A stretch of 44,145 bases of DNA from positions 1 to 44,145 of the IMG/VR virus record IMGVR_UViG_3300046167_000686; one strand, 5' to 3'. The DNA comes from a virus. Below the pieces are notes generated by a model. That model had not been told where the DNA came from. It saw nothing but the letters and a program-made list of their open reading frames with translations, and did not search any database. Positions 37,182 to 44,145 of this stretch are shown here, piece after piece. The number at the start of each line of letters is the position of its first letter. Position 1 is the first letter of the stretch. The position numbers were made by a program, and so were the translations under genes.

Positions 37182-37447
37182 TGACTACCCAAGACGGCTG
37201 GCACATAAGCCGAAGTGTCCCCGCAACTCTCCTCCTCGGACTTATCACACAAGCTGCTGCAATCATCTGGACTGTATCGATGATGATGGCAGATATTCAG
37301 CAGAACGCAGAAAACCTAATAGCGTTCTCTGAGCGGCTTAATAAGGTCGAGGATATGGTCCAGAGCCAAGCAATTAGCATGGCTAGGATAGACGAAAATA
37401 TTATGCACATACGCAAGAGCGTCGAACGGATGGCTCTGTCGCGTTAG
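37181..37447 (+). CDS. Small membrane protein with coiled coil, possible lysis protein
   Basis: 88 residues with one predicted membrane helix (VPATLLLGLITQAAAIIWTVSMMMA, about 13-37) and then a helical coiled-coil part (AFSERLNKVEDMVQSQ, then IMHIRKSVERM). This single-span-plus-coiled-coil build is shared by inner-membrane spanins and by small phage membrane proteins of unknown role. It lies just before another membrane protein and a holin candidate, so a lysis function is likely but not proved. Confidence 0.65.
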   Translation: MTTQDGWHISRSVPATLLLGLITQAAAIIWTVSMMMADIQQNAENLIAFSERLNKVEDMVQSQAISMARIDENIMHIRKSVERMALSR

Positions 37448-37456
37448 GAGAAATCA

Positions 37457-37919
37457 ATGCTTGCTGAATTAGCCGCGTGTAACGCAGCTTTCGGCATCGT
37501 CAAAAAATTTGTGCAGAACGGCAAGTCGATTGCAGACTGCGCAAAACAAATAGGCATCATTGTCGAAAGCAAAGACAAACTTCAGAAAAAAGTACAGAAG
37601 AAGCGCAGCGGCTTTATGGGTGCGCTGAGACCCCAGCTAGCAACAGACCTCGAAGAGTTCATGGCATTAGAGTCAATCAAGGAAGCTGAAGGCCGATTTG
37701 AAGCAGCTGATGATTTACACAGGTCGGCCTGGGCTATGGGATAGCTGGCTGATGTTTCAAAAAGAAGCGCGAGTAAATCGCAGAGAAGCTGAAAAGGAAG
37801 CCAAGCGCCTACGCGAGGAACTGTTATTTAAAGTGTCGGTAGGCGTTGCCATAACAGTTTTTGTCAGTGGCCTAGTTGGGCTTTTCTATTTTGTACTTTT
37901 TATAAAATCTCAAATCTAA
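37457..37919 (+). CDS. Membrane-anchored coiled-coil protein (frameshifted), lysis region
   Basis: One gene of about 153 residues across two frames. The first frame has an N-terminal part (AFGIVKKFVQNGKSIADC) and ends in KEAEG; removing a base near 37690 gives EADLKQLMIYTGRPGLWDSW and continues to the end. The C-terminus has a basic, helical REAEKEAKRLREELLFK segment followed by a membrane helix (VGVAITVFVSGLVGLFYFVLFI). The TGRPGLW segment with such a C-terminal anchor recurs in marine podovirus and cyanophage proteins near the lysis genes. Exact role unknown. Confidence 0.65.
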
Positions 37920-37928
37920 GGATATACT

Positions 37929-38321
37929 ATGAACCTCAGTTCCCTCGGCGGCGTAGTCGATGGGCTTGCGAAAGGTTTAGACGAACTCTTCACATCCGAA
38001 GAAGAGCGGGAAGCTGCGAAGCTAAAATTAGCTACGCTTATGCAGCAACCGCACATGCTCCAAGCAGTGGCAAATATTGAAGGTGCAAAGCATCGCTCAA
38101 TCTTTGTCGCTGGGTGGCGTCCAGCTATCGGCTGGGTCGCTGCCCTTGGCTTGGGGTATCAGTTCCTAATCCTACCCTTCGCTGGCCTTATTAACGCATA
38201 CGCCCAGCTACCCACAGAATTGCCCGTTCTAGCGGGCGAGCAACTCATGAGCCTAGTCATGGCCCTCTTAGGTCTTGGCGGCATGAGAACATTCGAGAAA
38301 TACAAAGGCGCATCCAAATGA
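37929..38321 (+). CDS. Holin, three-TM GTA-type
   Basis: 130 residues matching the GTA_holin_3TM pattern. It has an amphipathic, charged N-terminus (GLAKGLDELFTSEEEREAAK), then RSIFVAGWRPAIGWVAALGL as the signature, a second hydrophobic segment (YQFLILPFAGLINAYA) and a third (LMSLVMALLGLGGMR), and ends basic. Holins open the inner membrane so the amidase at 9788 can reach the wall. The ATG follows AAGGATATACT. It overlaps the terminase small subunit by four bases, as the T7 lysis gene lies next to gene 18. Confidence 0.88.
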   Translation: MNLSSLGGVVDGLAKGLDELFTSEEEREAAKLKLATLMQQPHMLQAVANIEGAKHRSIFVAGWRPAIGWVAALGLGYQFLILPFAGLINAYAQLPTELPVLAGEQLMSLVMALLGLGGMRTFEKYKGASK

Positions 38322-38551
38322 CAGACAAAGAGATGATGGCCCTGCTGCATAAAACGCTGGCAGAGAACCTACTTCTTCGCATTCAAGACCCAGAGGCAAA
38401 ATCGGCTGACCTAAACGTCGCCCGACAGTTCTTGAAGGACAACGGTATCGAAGCATTAGCAGTCGAGGGTTCACCTCTAAGCAGCCTAGTGGCCACCCTG
38501 CCCGACTTTAGCGATGCAGATTTTGATGTGAGTGAGTTGAAGGCGCACTGA
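38318..38551 (+). CDS. Terminase small subunit, T7 gp18-like
   Basis: 77 residues (T7 gp18 is 89). Helical N-terminus (MMALLHKTLAENLLLRIQDPEAKSADL), then NVARQFLKDNGIEA, a pattern shared by gp18-type small terminases, and an acidic end (PDFSDADFDVSEL). It binds concatemer DNA and the large subunit to start packaging. The start lies within the last codons of the holin gene, and its stop overlaps the large subunit start. Confidence 0.88.
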   Translation: MTDKEMMALLHKTLAENLLLRIQDPEAKSADLNVARQFLKDNGIEALAVEGSPLSSLVATLPDFSDADFDVSELKAH

Positions 38552-40278
38552 TGTTTAAAGCAACAACCTCGCTTGGCATCCCCATAGCGAATGACCCGCT
38601 TTCAGATTTCAGAAAGTTTCCTCTTCGTTATCTGGAAGCACCTCAACCTCCCCGACCCTACCCCAGTTCAATATGACATCGCCTACAACCTACAGCATGG
38701 CGACAAGCGAATGATTATCGAAGCATTCCGAGGCGTTGGTAAGTCATGGGTCACATCAGCCTACGTGGTCTGGCTTCTGTACATGAACCCACAGCTAAAC
38801 ATCTTGGTCGTTTCAGCGTCTAAATCTCGCTCAGACGACTTTCACTACGTTTACCTTGCGGCTCATTAACGAGATTGAAGTATTGGCCCACCTGCGGCCA
38901 AAGCCTGACCAAAGACAGTCCAAGATTAGCTTTGATGTAGCACCTGCTGCTGCGTCTCACGCACCCTCAGTGAAATCTGTGGGTATATCAGGCCAATTGG
39001 CTGGCTCTCGTGCAGATGTAATCGTCGCAGATGACATCGAAGTACCGAACAACTCTATGACACAGGGAATGCGGGATAAACTGTCAGAGGCTGTGAAGGA
39101 ATTTGACGCTATTCTTAAACCAGATGGGCGTATCATCTACCTTGGGACACCACAGAACCAAGAGAGCTTTGTATAACAAACTGCCTGACCGTGGATATAA
39201 GGTCAGTATCTGGCCAGCTAGGTATCCAAATCCAGAGCAGATGGTGGGATATGGTAGTAAATTAGCACCGCTCATCAGTAATGCATTGGCTGTCGACGCT
39301 ACCATTGTCGGTGAACCTACAGACCCAAACCGCTTCTCAGATTTTGACTTGTTGGAGCGAGAAGCAAGCTACGGTCGCAGCGGCTTCGCACTACAGTTTA
39401 TGCTCGATACGAGACTCTCTGATGCGGAAAGATACCCCCTCAAGGTGTCTGACCTAATCATCATGGATATACCCACTCAGGAAGCCCCTGAGAAGGTCTC
39501 ATGGTCATCTGACAACCAGTATATTGTGGAAGAATTACCGAACGTAGCGTTCAACGGTGACCACTATCACAAGCCTATGTTTATGAGTTCTGAGTTCGTC
39601 GAATATACAGGCTCAGTCATGAGTATTGACCCCTCAGGACGCGGTAAGGATGAAACTGGGTATGCAGTCGTAAAGATGCTCAATGGCTACCTATACGTCC
39701 GTAGATGCGGTGGCATTGCAGGCGGATACTCAGAGGAAGCACTCCAGAAACTTGCAGTCATCGCAAAGGAAGAACAGGTCAATGAAATTATTGTTGAGTC
39801 AAATTTTGGTGATGGGATGTTTAACCAGTTGTTTATGCCTGTGCTGAACAAAGTCCATCCTGTCACAATGAGCGAGGTCCGTCACAATACGCAGAAGGAA
39901 CGCCGTATCATCGATGTTCTTGAGCCTGTGATGAACCAACATCGTCTCGTGGTGGACAAGAAGGTCATCCAGAAGGACTTTGATAGCTGTCAGCACCTGC
40001 CCCCTGAGCAGGCTCTACGTTACCAGTTGATGTATCAGCTAACCCGTCTGACAGCCGACAGAGGCGCATTGACTAACGATGACCGCTTAGATGCTCTGGC
40101 TATGGCTTGTCAGTATTGGGTTGATGCAATGGCTCAGGATGTCGAGCAGCGTATGGGTGTGCGAAAAGAAGAGCTGATGGCAGCTGAAATAAATAGACTG
40201 CGTGAGCAGGCTTCTATGGGTTTCGCTGTGATTACGGGTCACCAGAGTGAGAAGACCAATCAAGGTCTGCGCTGGTGA
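38551..40278 (+). CDS. Terminase large subunit, T7 gp19-like (frameshifted)
   Basis: DNA-packaging ATPase and nuclease of about 575 residues (T7 gp19 is 586). Walker A is EAFRGVGKS, Walker B is DVIVADDIE, and the coupling motif is YLGTPQ. The nuclease domain shows [25 protein letters not shown] and [11 protein letters not shown], giving the three acidic metal ligands. Frame changes lie near 38627, 38848 and 39165. ATG overlaps the previous stop. It cuts concatemers at the genome ends, which should lie in the following non-coding region. Confidence 0.94.
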
Positions 40279-40328
40279 CTATAGGTCTGGTGCCGCTGAT
40301 GTAGAAACTCATATTTATATGACCAATT

Positions 40329-40351
40329 TCAAAGGTTGCACAATAGAGAGG
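40329..40351 (+). promoter_or_regulatory. Candidate phage RNA polymerase promoter at the right end
   Basis: TCAAAGGTTGCACAATAG followed by AGAGG. Laid base for base on the 23-bp T7 promoter, it matches in the initiation half (CAC, ATAG, GAG) and differs in the specificity loop region, as expected for a related polymerase of different specificity. The position after the terminase matches the T7 right-end promoter, which is linked to replication and packaging. Confidence 0.7.
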
Positions 40352-40370
40352 TAATAGAAATGAAACTTAC

Positions 40371-40477
40371 CCTATAGGTTAAACACAGAGTTATCCCTAA
40401 ATTTGGGGATAAAGTTATGACAGCGACAGCACCAATCCATAGCAGAGCTAATAGTAACAAGTGGTTTAACCTTTAGG
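40371..40477. repeat. Imperfect inverted repeat flanking a hairpin near the genome end
   Basis: CCTATAGGTTAAACAC on the left is the reverse complement of GTGGTTTAACCTTTAGG on the right apart from one mismatch and one extra base. About 74 bases separate the arms. The inner hairpin TTATCCC/GGGATAA lies between them. This could extrude as a cruciform or fold as a long RNA. A role in concatemer processing is inferred. Confidence 0.6.
40417..40476 (+). CDS. Possible 19-aa peptide
   Basis: ATG eight bases after GGGGA gives MTATAPIHSRANSNKWFNL and a stop. It lies between the arms of the inverted repeat. No counterpart is available for comparison, so this may be chance. Confidence 0.2.
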   Translation: MTATAPIHSRANSNKWFNL

Positions 40478-40514
40478 CGGGTCCAACTTTGCTCGCCTCG
40501 CTCGTTCGGCAAAA

Positions 40515-40550
40515 CTGGCGGCCTGCTTATCGGTTGCCAGCGTTTTTTTT
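40515..40550 (+). terminator. Terminator-like hairpin with T8 run
   Basis: CTGGC pairs with GCCAG across a 16-base loop and is followed by CG and then TTTTTTTT. It would stop rightward late transcription where it meets the convergent minus-strand gene, whose stop codon lies in the loop. Confidence 0.5.
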
Positions 40551-40700
40551 CGAAGCTAAGTCTGCTCGCTTCTGAATGTCTTCCGTTGACTGTATCTTGC
40601 GCATAATTATCCCGCGACCTTTTGATAGGTCGCTACGGCCCATACCAATCAAACCTGAACCGCCCTTTTTAAGCTGTGGGCCTGTGTTGTTTTTCCCCAT
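40527..40700 (-). CDS. Minus-strand small basic protein, 57 aa
   Basis: The only convincing minus-strand gene. Read on that strand, AAGGAG lies eight bases before an ATG giving MGKNNTGPQLKKGGSGLIGM and 37 further residues (GRSDLSKGRGIIMRKIQ, then STEDIQKRADLASKKNAGNR). It is basic and Gly/Lys/Arg-rich, with no cysteines and no membrane segment. An upstream extension of the frame lacks a ribosome site. It lies between the terminase and the second early leader, convergent with all late genes, so it probably has its own promoter in the leader side. Function unknown; regulation or nucleic-acid binding would fit the charge. Confidence 0.65.
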   Translation of the reverse strand: MGKNNTGPQLKKGGSGLIGMGRSDLSKGRGIIMRKIQSTEDIQKRADLASKKNAGNR

Positions 40701-40765
40701 CGCCAAGCTCCTTTTGACAATCATACCGCAATCAAAAAGTTTACGCAAAAAAATCCGAGGGGGTA

Positions 40766-41173
40766 TACGTATATGGGCCGAGCGCAAATCCCCCCATCGG
40801 CCAACGCTGCCATCAGCCAAATTTTCGACCAATTTACCGTCAAAATTACCGTTTCCGATACGCGATAATCATATAAACATGGGGCATGGGGGTCATATTT
40901 AACAGTTATCACAACTGTTACCAGCAAGAATCAGGTGCATTTTGAGCCATTGGCGGCTTTCTTTTGCCTCTCTTTTTATTCTCTATCGTTTTGCAAATCA
41001 CCATAATCATATCCAATCACTATTGATACGATACTCATAATTCATTGTTTATAAGTAATAACCAATATTAGTTACTCATTAAATGCGCATCACCCTTGAT
41101 TTCACCTCACAAGTGACTTAGGTGTAATGGCACGGGGTCACTTCCGACGTCGCCAACAAAAGGAAACGCACAC
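40766..41173. other. Non-coding leader of the second early region
   Basis: About 400 bases with no supported gene. They begin with the near-identical 89-base block, followed by the conserved palindrome and an AT-rich part diverged from the left copy by substitutions and indels. TTGATT and GGCACGGGGTCACTTCC are again present before the first gene. A 10-bp palindrome TATACGTATA straddles the start of the block. Confidence 0.6.
40901..40919. promoter_or_regulatory. Second copy of the 19-bp palindrome
   Basis: AACAGTTATCACAACTGTT, identical to 134-152. Here one more flanking T-A pair extends the symmetry. Conservation against changed flanks supports a protein-binding site. Confidence 0.45.
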
Positions 41174-41512
41174 ATGGGCTATCATAAACAAGCCGCAATC
41201 GCCGCAGATGACCTAAACTGGTTCTTAGAATCCGCACGGGCTGGCACCATCGACGAATACTACTGGTCACTCGAAGGCACACCCACAAGCCGCATGATGG
41301 CCATCGATACACGCGGTACACTCGAAGAGCATGGTGGCCTTGTCTATCGCTTCGAGGATGTAGCAGTCTTCGTACCTGACCACATCTTTGGCATAGTACA
41401 GCCAATCGTTGAGCAGCTGCCTTACAAACGAGCAACGCCAGCAGCAGTCCTGCCCTTCCCTGCCACTGATGAACCGACAGGCTATCACGGCCTCAACATG
41501 TCCGACCTTTAG
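41174..41512 (+). CDS. Early protein of unknown function, 112 aa, second copy
   Basis: Homologue of the protein at 419, same length, about 100 of 112 residues identical by my count. Differences cluster in the middle (EEHGGLVYRFEDVA versus EEQEGLLYRLSNVA). AAAAGGAAA precedes the ATG. The same start in both copies supports the gene model. Function unknown. Confidence 0.85.
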   Translation: MGYHKQAAIAADDLNWFLESARAGTIDEYYWSLEGTPTSRMMAIDTRGTLEEHGGLVYRFEDVAVFVPDHIFGIVQPIVEQLPYKRATPAAVLPFPATDEPTGYHGLNMSDL

Positions 41513-41574
41513 TCGGCCCCAATACAATCACTTTTGACCGGAAATCAAAGGTCATAACTTTAAGGAGAACTTCG

Positions 41575-41754
41575 ATGACTAAGACAATCACCAAAGGCCA
41601 ATACACCGCCAAAATCGATGCAAACAACTTTGTAATGCTGGTTCACAACGATGGGAGCCAACACGGCCGAGTTGTGAACTATCCAGCACCAAAGACATAT
41701 GCAAACCGCAAAACAGCAGAGCGTGGCGCTAAAGCCATGCTGGCCAAAGTTTAA
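41575..41754 (+). CDS. Early protein of unknown function, 59 aa, second copy
   Basis: Homologue of the protein at 834 with only two changes (MTKTITKG versus MRKEITKG). AAGGAG precedes the ATG. TCAAAGGTCATAACTTTAAGG just upstream partly resembles the phage promoter motif but lacks the CAC-ATAG box, so I do not call it a promoter. Confidence 0.85.
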   Translation: MTKTITKGQYTAKIDANNFVMLVHNDGSQHGRVVNYPAPKTYANRKTAERGAKAMLAKV

Positions 41755-41771
41755 TTTCGAAAGGAAACACA

Positions 41772-41966
41772 ATGACAATCATGACAACTCGCCTCGCCAA
41801 CCTTGAAGAAGGCACCAAGTTCCGCACTTCGCGCAACTCAGCTTTTTACTTCGTGGACGGCTATGACCGCTTATCGCGGCGCTATCACATCACGGCTTCC
41901 AACGGCGACATCTGCCAAATGCGGCCGAAGATGAAAGTCTATGTCCACGACGAAGCCTCATACTGA
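41772..41966 (+). CDS. Early protein of unknown function, 64 aa, second copy
   Basis: Homologue of the protein at 1031, same length, about eight substitutions (for example FRTSRNSAFYFVDGY versus FRTSAKSQFYYVDGY). GAAAGGAAA precedes the ATG. Followed by the conserved hairpin, as in the left copy. Confidence 0.85.
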   Translation: MTIMTTRLANLEEGTKFRTSRNSAFYFVDGYDRLSRRYHITASNGDICQMRPKMKVYVHDEASY

Positions 41967-41976
41967 CCTGCCCTGA

Positions 41977-42021
41977 CCTATCGGTGTCCAGCAGCTTGCG
42001 CCTCTGCTGGCATCCCATGGG
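41977..42021 (+). other. Second copy of the long conserved RNA hairpin
   Basis: Same stems as at 1236-1280: CCTAT/ATGGG, GGTG/CATC and CCAGCAG/CTGCTGG. The outer stem carries a change that still pairs (U-G), and the loop is CTTGCGCCT instead of TGTGCGCCC. The pattern, stem kept and loop free, is what a functional RNA structure would show. Confidence 0.6.
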
Positions 42022-42063
42022 CCATGAAGACCTATGATAACGGAAACTGTAATAGGATTTAAA

Positions 42064-42474
42064 ATGACGGCATTAACATTAGTGACAAACGAAAACGGGG
42101 CGAAAGCCCAACCAACAAACTCTGGGCCTGCAATCTATGTTTCGCCAAAGGATGCGACCCAAGAAATACCTGCTGGCTTTTATGTGCAGGACGATACACC
42201 GTGGACCATAAAGCAAATGGTTTACTGTCTGCAGCGCATCCCCAAGACCGATTTGAACGACTATGAAACCATGGTTGATGTCTCCGATATGGCTGAAGAG
42301 TTTTGTTTTGATGCTTTAAGGTCGGATGGTGACAATGGCTACGACGCCATCATCAATGAAGCGGAGCGCCTCGGTGTATTCACCGAAGATGGCTGGGTTC
42401 ATAACACTGCAAAAGGCCAAGCCACACTCCTGCGCATGTATAACGAGGCGCAAGATGGGACGACACGCTCATGA
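42064..42474 (+). CDS. Early protein of unknown function, 136 aa, second copy
   Basis: Homologue of the protein at 1323. The N-terminal 25 residues and the C-terminus are almost unrelated to the left copy, while the core (YVSPKDATQEIPAGFYVQDD, VDVSDMAEEFCFDAL, DGDNGYDAI) is conserved. AGGATTTAAA precedes the ATG. The stop overlaps the next start (ATGA). Confidence 0.8.
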   Translation: MTALTLVTNENGAKAQPTNSGPAIYVSPKDATQEIPAGFYVQDDTPWTIKQMVYCLQRIPKTDLNDYETMVDVSDMAEEFCFDALRSDGDNGYDAIINEAERLGVFTEDGWVHNTAKGQATLLRMYNEAQDGTTRS

Positions 42475-42632
42475 ACGCTGCAGAGGAGATGGAAATGGAT
42501 GACCTGCTCTACGATATGGAGGGCATGGCTGATTATTTGCGTGATGTTTATCACGAGCATGAGGTCGCAGATGACATGGATAAGGCGTGCAATACCATCG
42601 CTGTCTTAATCAAGAGGCTCAAAGCGGCATGA
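42471..42632 (+). CDS. Small acidic early protein, 53 aa, second copy
   Basis: Homologue of the protein at 1705; here the start is an ATG (MNAAEEMEMDDLLYDMEGMA), which supports the TTG start in the left copy. The remainder is nearly identical. It overlaps both neighbours by four bases. Confidence 0.75.
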   Translation: MNAAEEMEMDDLLYDMEGMADYLRDVYHEHEVADDMDKACNTIAVLIKRLKAA

Positions 42633-43156
42633 TTGATTCGGTTTTAGCATCCAAATTGGCACCATATATTGTAAATCGTACCTTACAAAAGCAAGATATA
42701 GTATGTTTTACGTATGTTTTGTGTATGCCCAATTGTGTCAAAGCCAAAAAATCGAAAAATAATTATCGTTTAAAAACAATGCTGACGACCGCAAACAGGT
42801 CGTCAAGCAATTTTTCTTTGTTTTTGCCTACATATAGTAGGTTCATCCCTTCTTTCCCGTCAGATATAGTCTTTCCAGCACTACAAAAATTAACTGGTCA
42901 GACACCAAAAGCACCCATTCGTGGGAACGGGAAAGGTATGTCTGGCGCATATAAAAGGACGCTGGCAATGCGTGGACTATTGAAGGCAGCACTTCGTGCA
43001 AAAGACATCGACATTTTTGTTCAAAAAGAACACGGGCGGATGCCCACAGTTTTGGACATTCAACGGCACCCACCCCGCCAATGTGAGGGCGGCATAGTAA
43101 CAGATTATGAGTTGCGTTACCTGCGCACCGTGATATATGCTTCAGTAGTGAAGTGA
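42629..43156 (+). CDS. Early protein of unknown function, 175 aa, second copy
   Basis: Homologue of the protein at 1863. The C-terminal 90 residues are conserved (TGQTPKAPIRGNGKG, DIFVQKEHGRMPTVLDIQRH, YLRTVIYAS). The N-terminal half is AT-rich and weakly conserved, though the frame stays open. Here an ATG starts the conserved part (MSGAYKR), immediately after GGGAAAGGT, so a shorter product is possible. Confidence 0.6.
   Translation: MIDSVLASKLAPYIVNRTLQKQDIVCFTYVLCMPNCVKAKKSKNNYRLKTMLTTANRSSSNFSLFLPTYSRFIPSFPSDIVFPALQKLTGQTPKAPIRGNGKGMSGAYKRTLAMRGLLKAALRAKDIDIFVQKEHGRMPTVLDIQRHPPRQCEGGIVTDYELRYLRTVIYASVVK
42783..42805 (+). terminator. Hairpin followed by T-runs, second copy
   Basis: GACGACC pairs perfectly with GGTCGTC around GCAAACA, extended by a T-A pair, then AAGCAATTTTTCTTTGTTTTT. 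It looks like an intrinsic terminator although it lies within an open frame. The left counterpart is at 2017. Confidence 0.4.
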
Positions 43157-43168
43157 AATCAAAAATGA

Positions 43169-44145
43169 TTGGACCTTGATTTGGACCATAAACAGACCAT
43201 TGCGTTTAACGGCTTGAACTATGTCGCTGCTTTTAGAGGTGCATTCTCGGAAGCAAACGTAAAAGAGCGTGTGTCTATCGAACATATGGAGACCTTTTTT
43301 CTTCATCATGACGGCGCACAATCAGGACAGCCTTGAGCTGCGGCGGCTACAAAAAGCCCTTGGTTACGCACAAGCTAAGATGCACCGTACCGCTTCCGTA
43401 CTGGAAACCTTGGGTTGGATTAAAACTAAGGATTCAGCCGCTGATGCACGGCAGAAAGATGTGTTTCTTACGGATAAAGGTCATGCATTCTTTGATAAAA
43501 TTACAAACTCACTGTCTGAGAAACAAAACGACAGCATCTTTGTTAAACGCAGTGAAGACATGCGTGACGTCATTGAAGAAGACAAAGCAATCCGTGATAT
43601 GCGTGTTATCGAATTACCTAAAACGGACCCAGAAGCACTGAAAAGACTTCAAATGCTTACCGAACAAATCAAGAGTGCTACGCCCAGTATGGACGCTACA
43701 GTGATGGTGGAAGGTGTCGAAGCGAAAGGTGAAGTTGGTCGAGCAAAGACACAAGCAGAGCACAGTGCGGAAATACACGATGCTTATCAGCGAGCAAAAA
43801 TAAACGAACAAATCCAAAAAGATGCGGCGATAGCAAAGGCGCGGCAGGACAAGCATAAAGCACAGCTCCGAGATGCAATTAGTGTTCTTGAAGATGGTCC
43901 AATCGAGGTGGGTGCTAACTATGTGAAAACCAGCCGTGGCATTGTCACCTTTGCTGTACTGTTAAGACGCATCAACGCTTATGACCCTACGCTTAAGGCG
44001 CGGTCTATTAGTCAAATTGGCCTCACAATCGCTACTATGAGTGAAGAAGACTACGACGATTTGATGACCCCTAGTCCAAAGACCAAGGTTGCACGTTTAG
44101 AAGCAGAGTTAAGTACGTTGAGTAACCGGATAGAGGCCACAGAAA
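43169..44145 (+). CDS. Winged-helix coiled-coil protein, second copy (partial, frameshifted)
   Basis: Homologue of the protein at 2406, cut by the window end. An extra T in the run near 43298-43304 shifts the frame after MET compared with the left copy, where the run is shorter. Past that point the reading continues in another frame with the winged-helix segment and the charged helical tail. Near 43620-43690 it has an insertion (PKTDPEALKRLQMLTEQIKS) absent from the left copy. GPIEVGANYVKTSRGIVTF is identical in both. Confidence 0.7.

Larger units (their letters stand above)
40279..40526. other. Right-end non-coding region with structured DNA
   Basis: About 250 bases after the terminase without a clear gene. 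It holds a phage-type promoter (40329), a 16-17 bp inverted repeat pair (40371-40386 and 40461-40477), a 7-bp stem hairpin between them (TTATCCC/GGGATAA, 40391-40412) and a GC-rich stretch. In T7 this zone contains the right-end promoter and the concatemer junction, so genome-end formation probably involves this region. Confidence 0.65.
40766..44145. repeat. Diverged tandem copy of the early region, right copy
   Basis: Collinear relative of 1-3333 with the same gene order and clear sequence drift. The homologous stretch reaches the end of the window, so its true length is unknown. Its left boundary cannot be fixed either, because the left copy starts at the window edge. See the separate entries for each gene. 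Confidence 0.95.

Noticed and set aside
41541-41565. A fourth phage promoter before the 59-residue gene of the second copy
   Set aside because: TCAAAGGT is shared but the CAC-ATAG initiation box is missing, and the left copy lacks the sequence.

Overview
The window is the genome of a T7-like podovirus (Autographiviridae type) that carries lysogeny genes. The evidence is a single-subunit RNA polymerase, a T7-order replication block, and a T7-order virion block: portal, scaffold, capsid, tail tubes A and B, internal virion proteins, tail fibre, holin, terminase. All genes but one are on the + strand. A class II ribonucleotide reductase, ThyX, MazG and a tRNA-type attachment core point to a marine-type phage. 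An alphaproteobacterial host is plausible but not shown by the sequence.

Layout. Positions 1-3690 hold a non-coding leader, a cassette of small unrecognised early genes, and a winged-helix/coiled-coil protein. Positions 3689-5842 hold two different tyrosine integrases flanking a core that looks like the 3' end of a tRNA (best fit tRNA-Tyr). The RNA polymerase follows (6087-8549). Next come single-stranded DNA-binding protein, endonuclease I, amidase, primase-helicase, DNA polymerase, an HNH nuclease, ThyX, exonuclease, a DUF3310 protein, MazG and NrdJ (8613-18075). The virion and lysis block runs from 18135 to 38321, then terminase (38318-40278). A structured non-coding right end (40279-40765) carries one small minus-strand gene.

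From 40766 to the end, the early region starts again as a second, clearly diverged copy of 1-3333. The genome unit is therefore about 40.77 kb. The window joins parts of two related but non-identical phages head to tail. A tandem prophage of two relatives, a mixed concatemer or a chimeric assembly could each explain this.

Working logic. Host polymerase would read the early cassette and the RNA polymerase gene. The phage polymerase would then read the rest from T7-class promoters, with candidates at 8572, 18111 and 40329. Hairpin terminators after the amidase, NrdJ, capsid and gp16 genes punctuate transcription. NrdJ, ThyX, MazG and the DUF3310 protein would supply and clean the dNTP pool for the polymerase, exonuclease and primase-helicase.

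About 20 frameshifts break otherwise intact essential genes. Several lie in homopolymers, and the catalytic motifs I could check survive on both sides of the breaks. I read most of them as sequence error and annotate each broken gene as one CDS across its frames.
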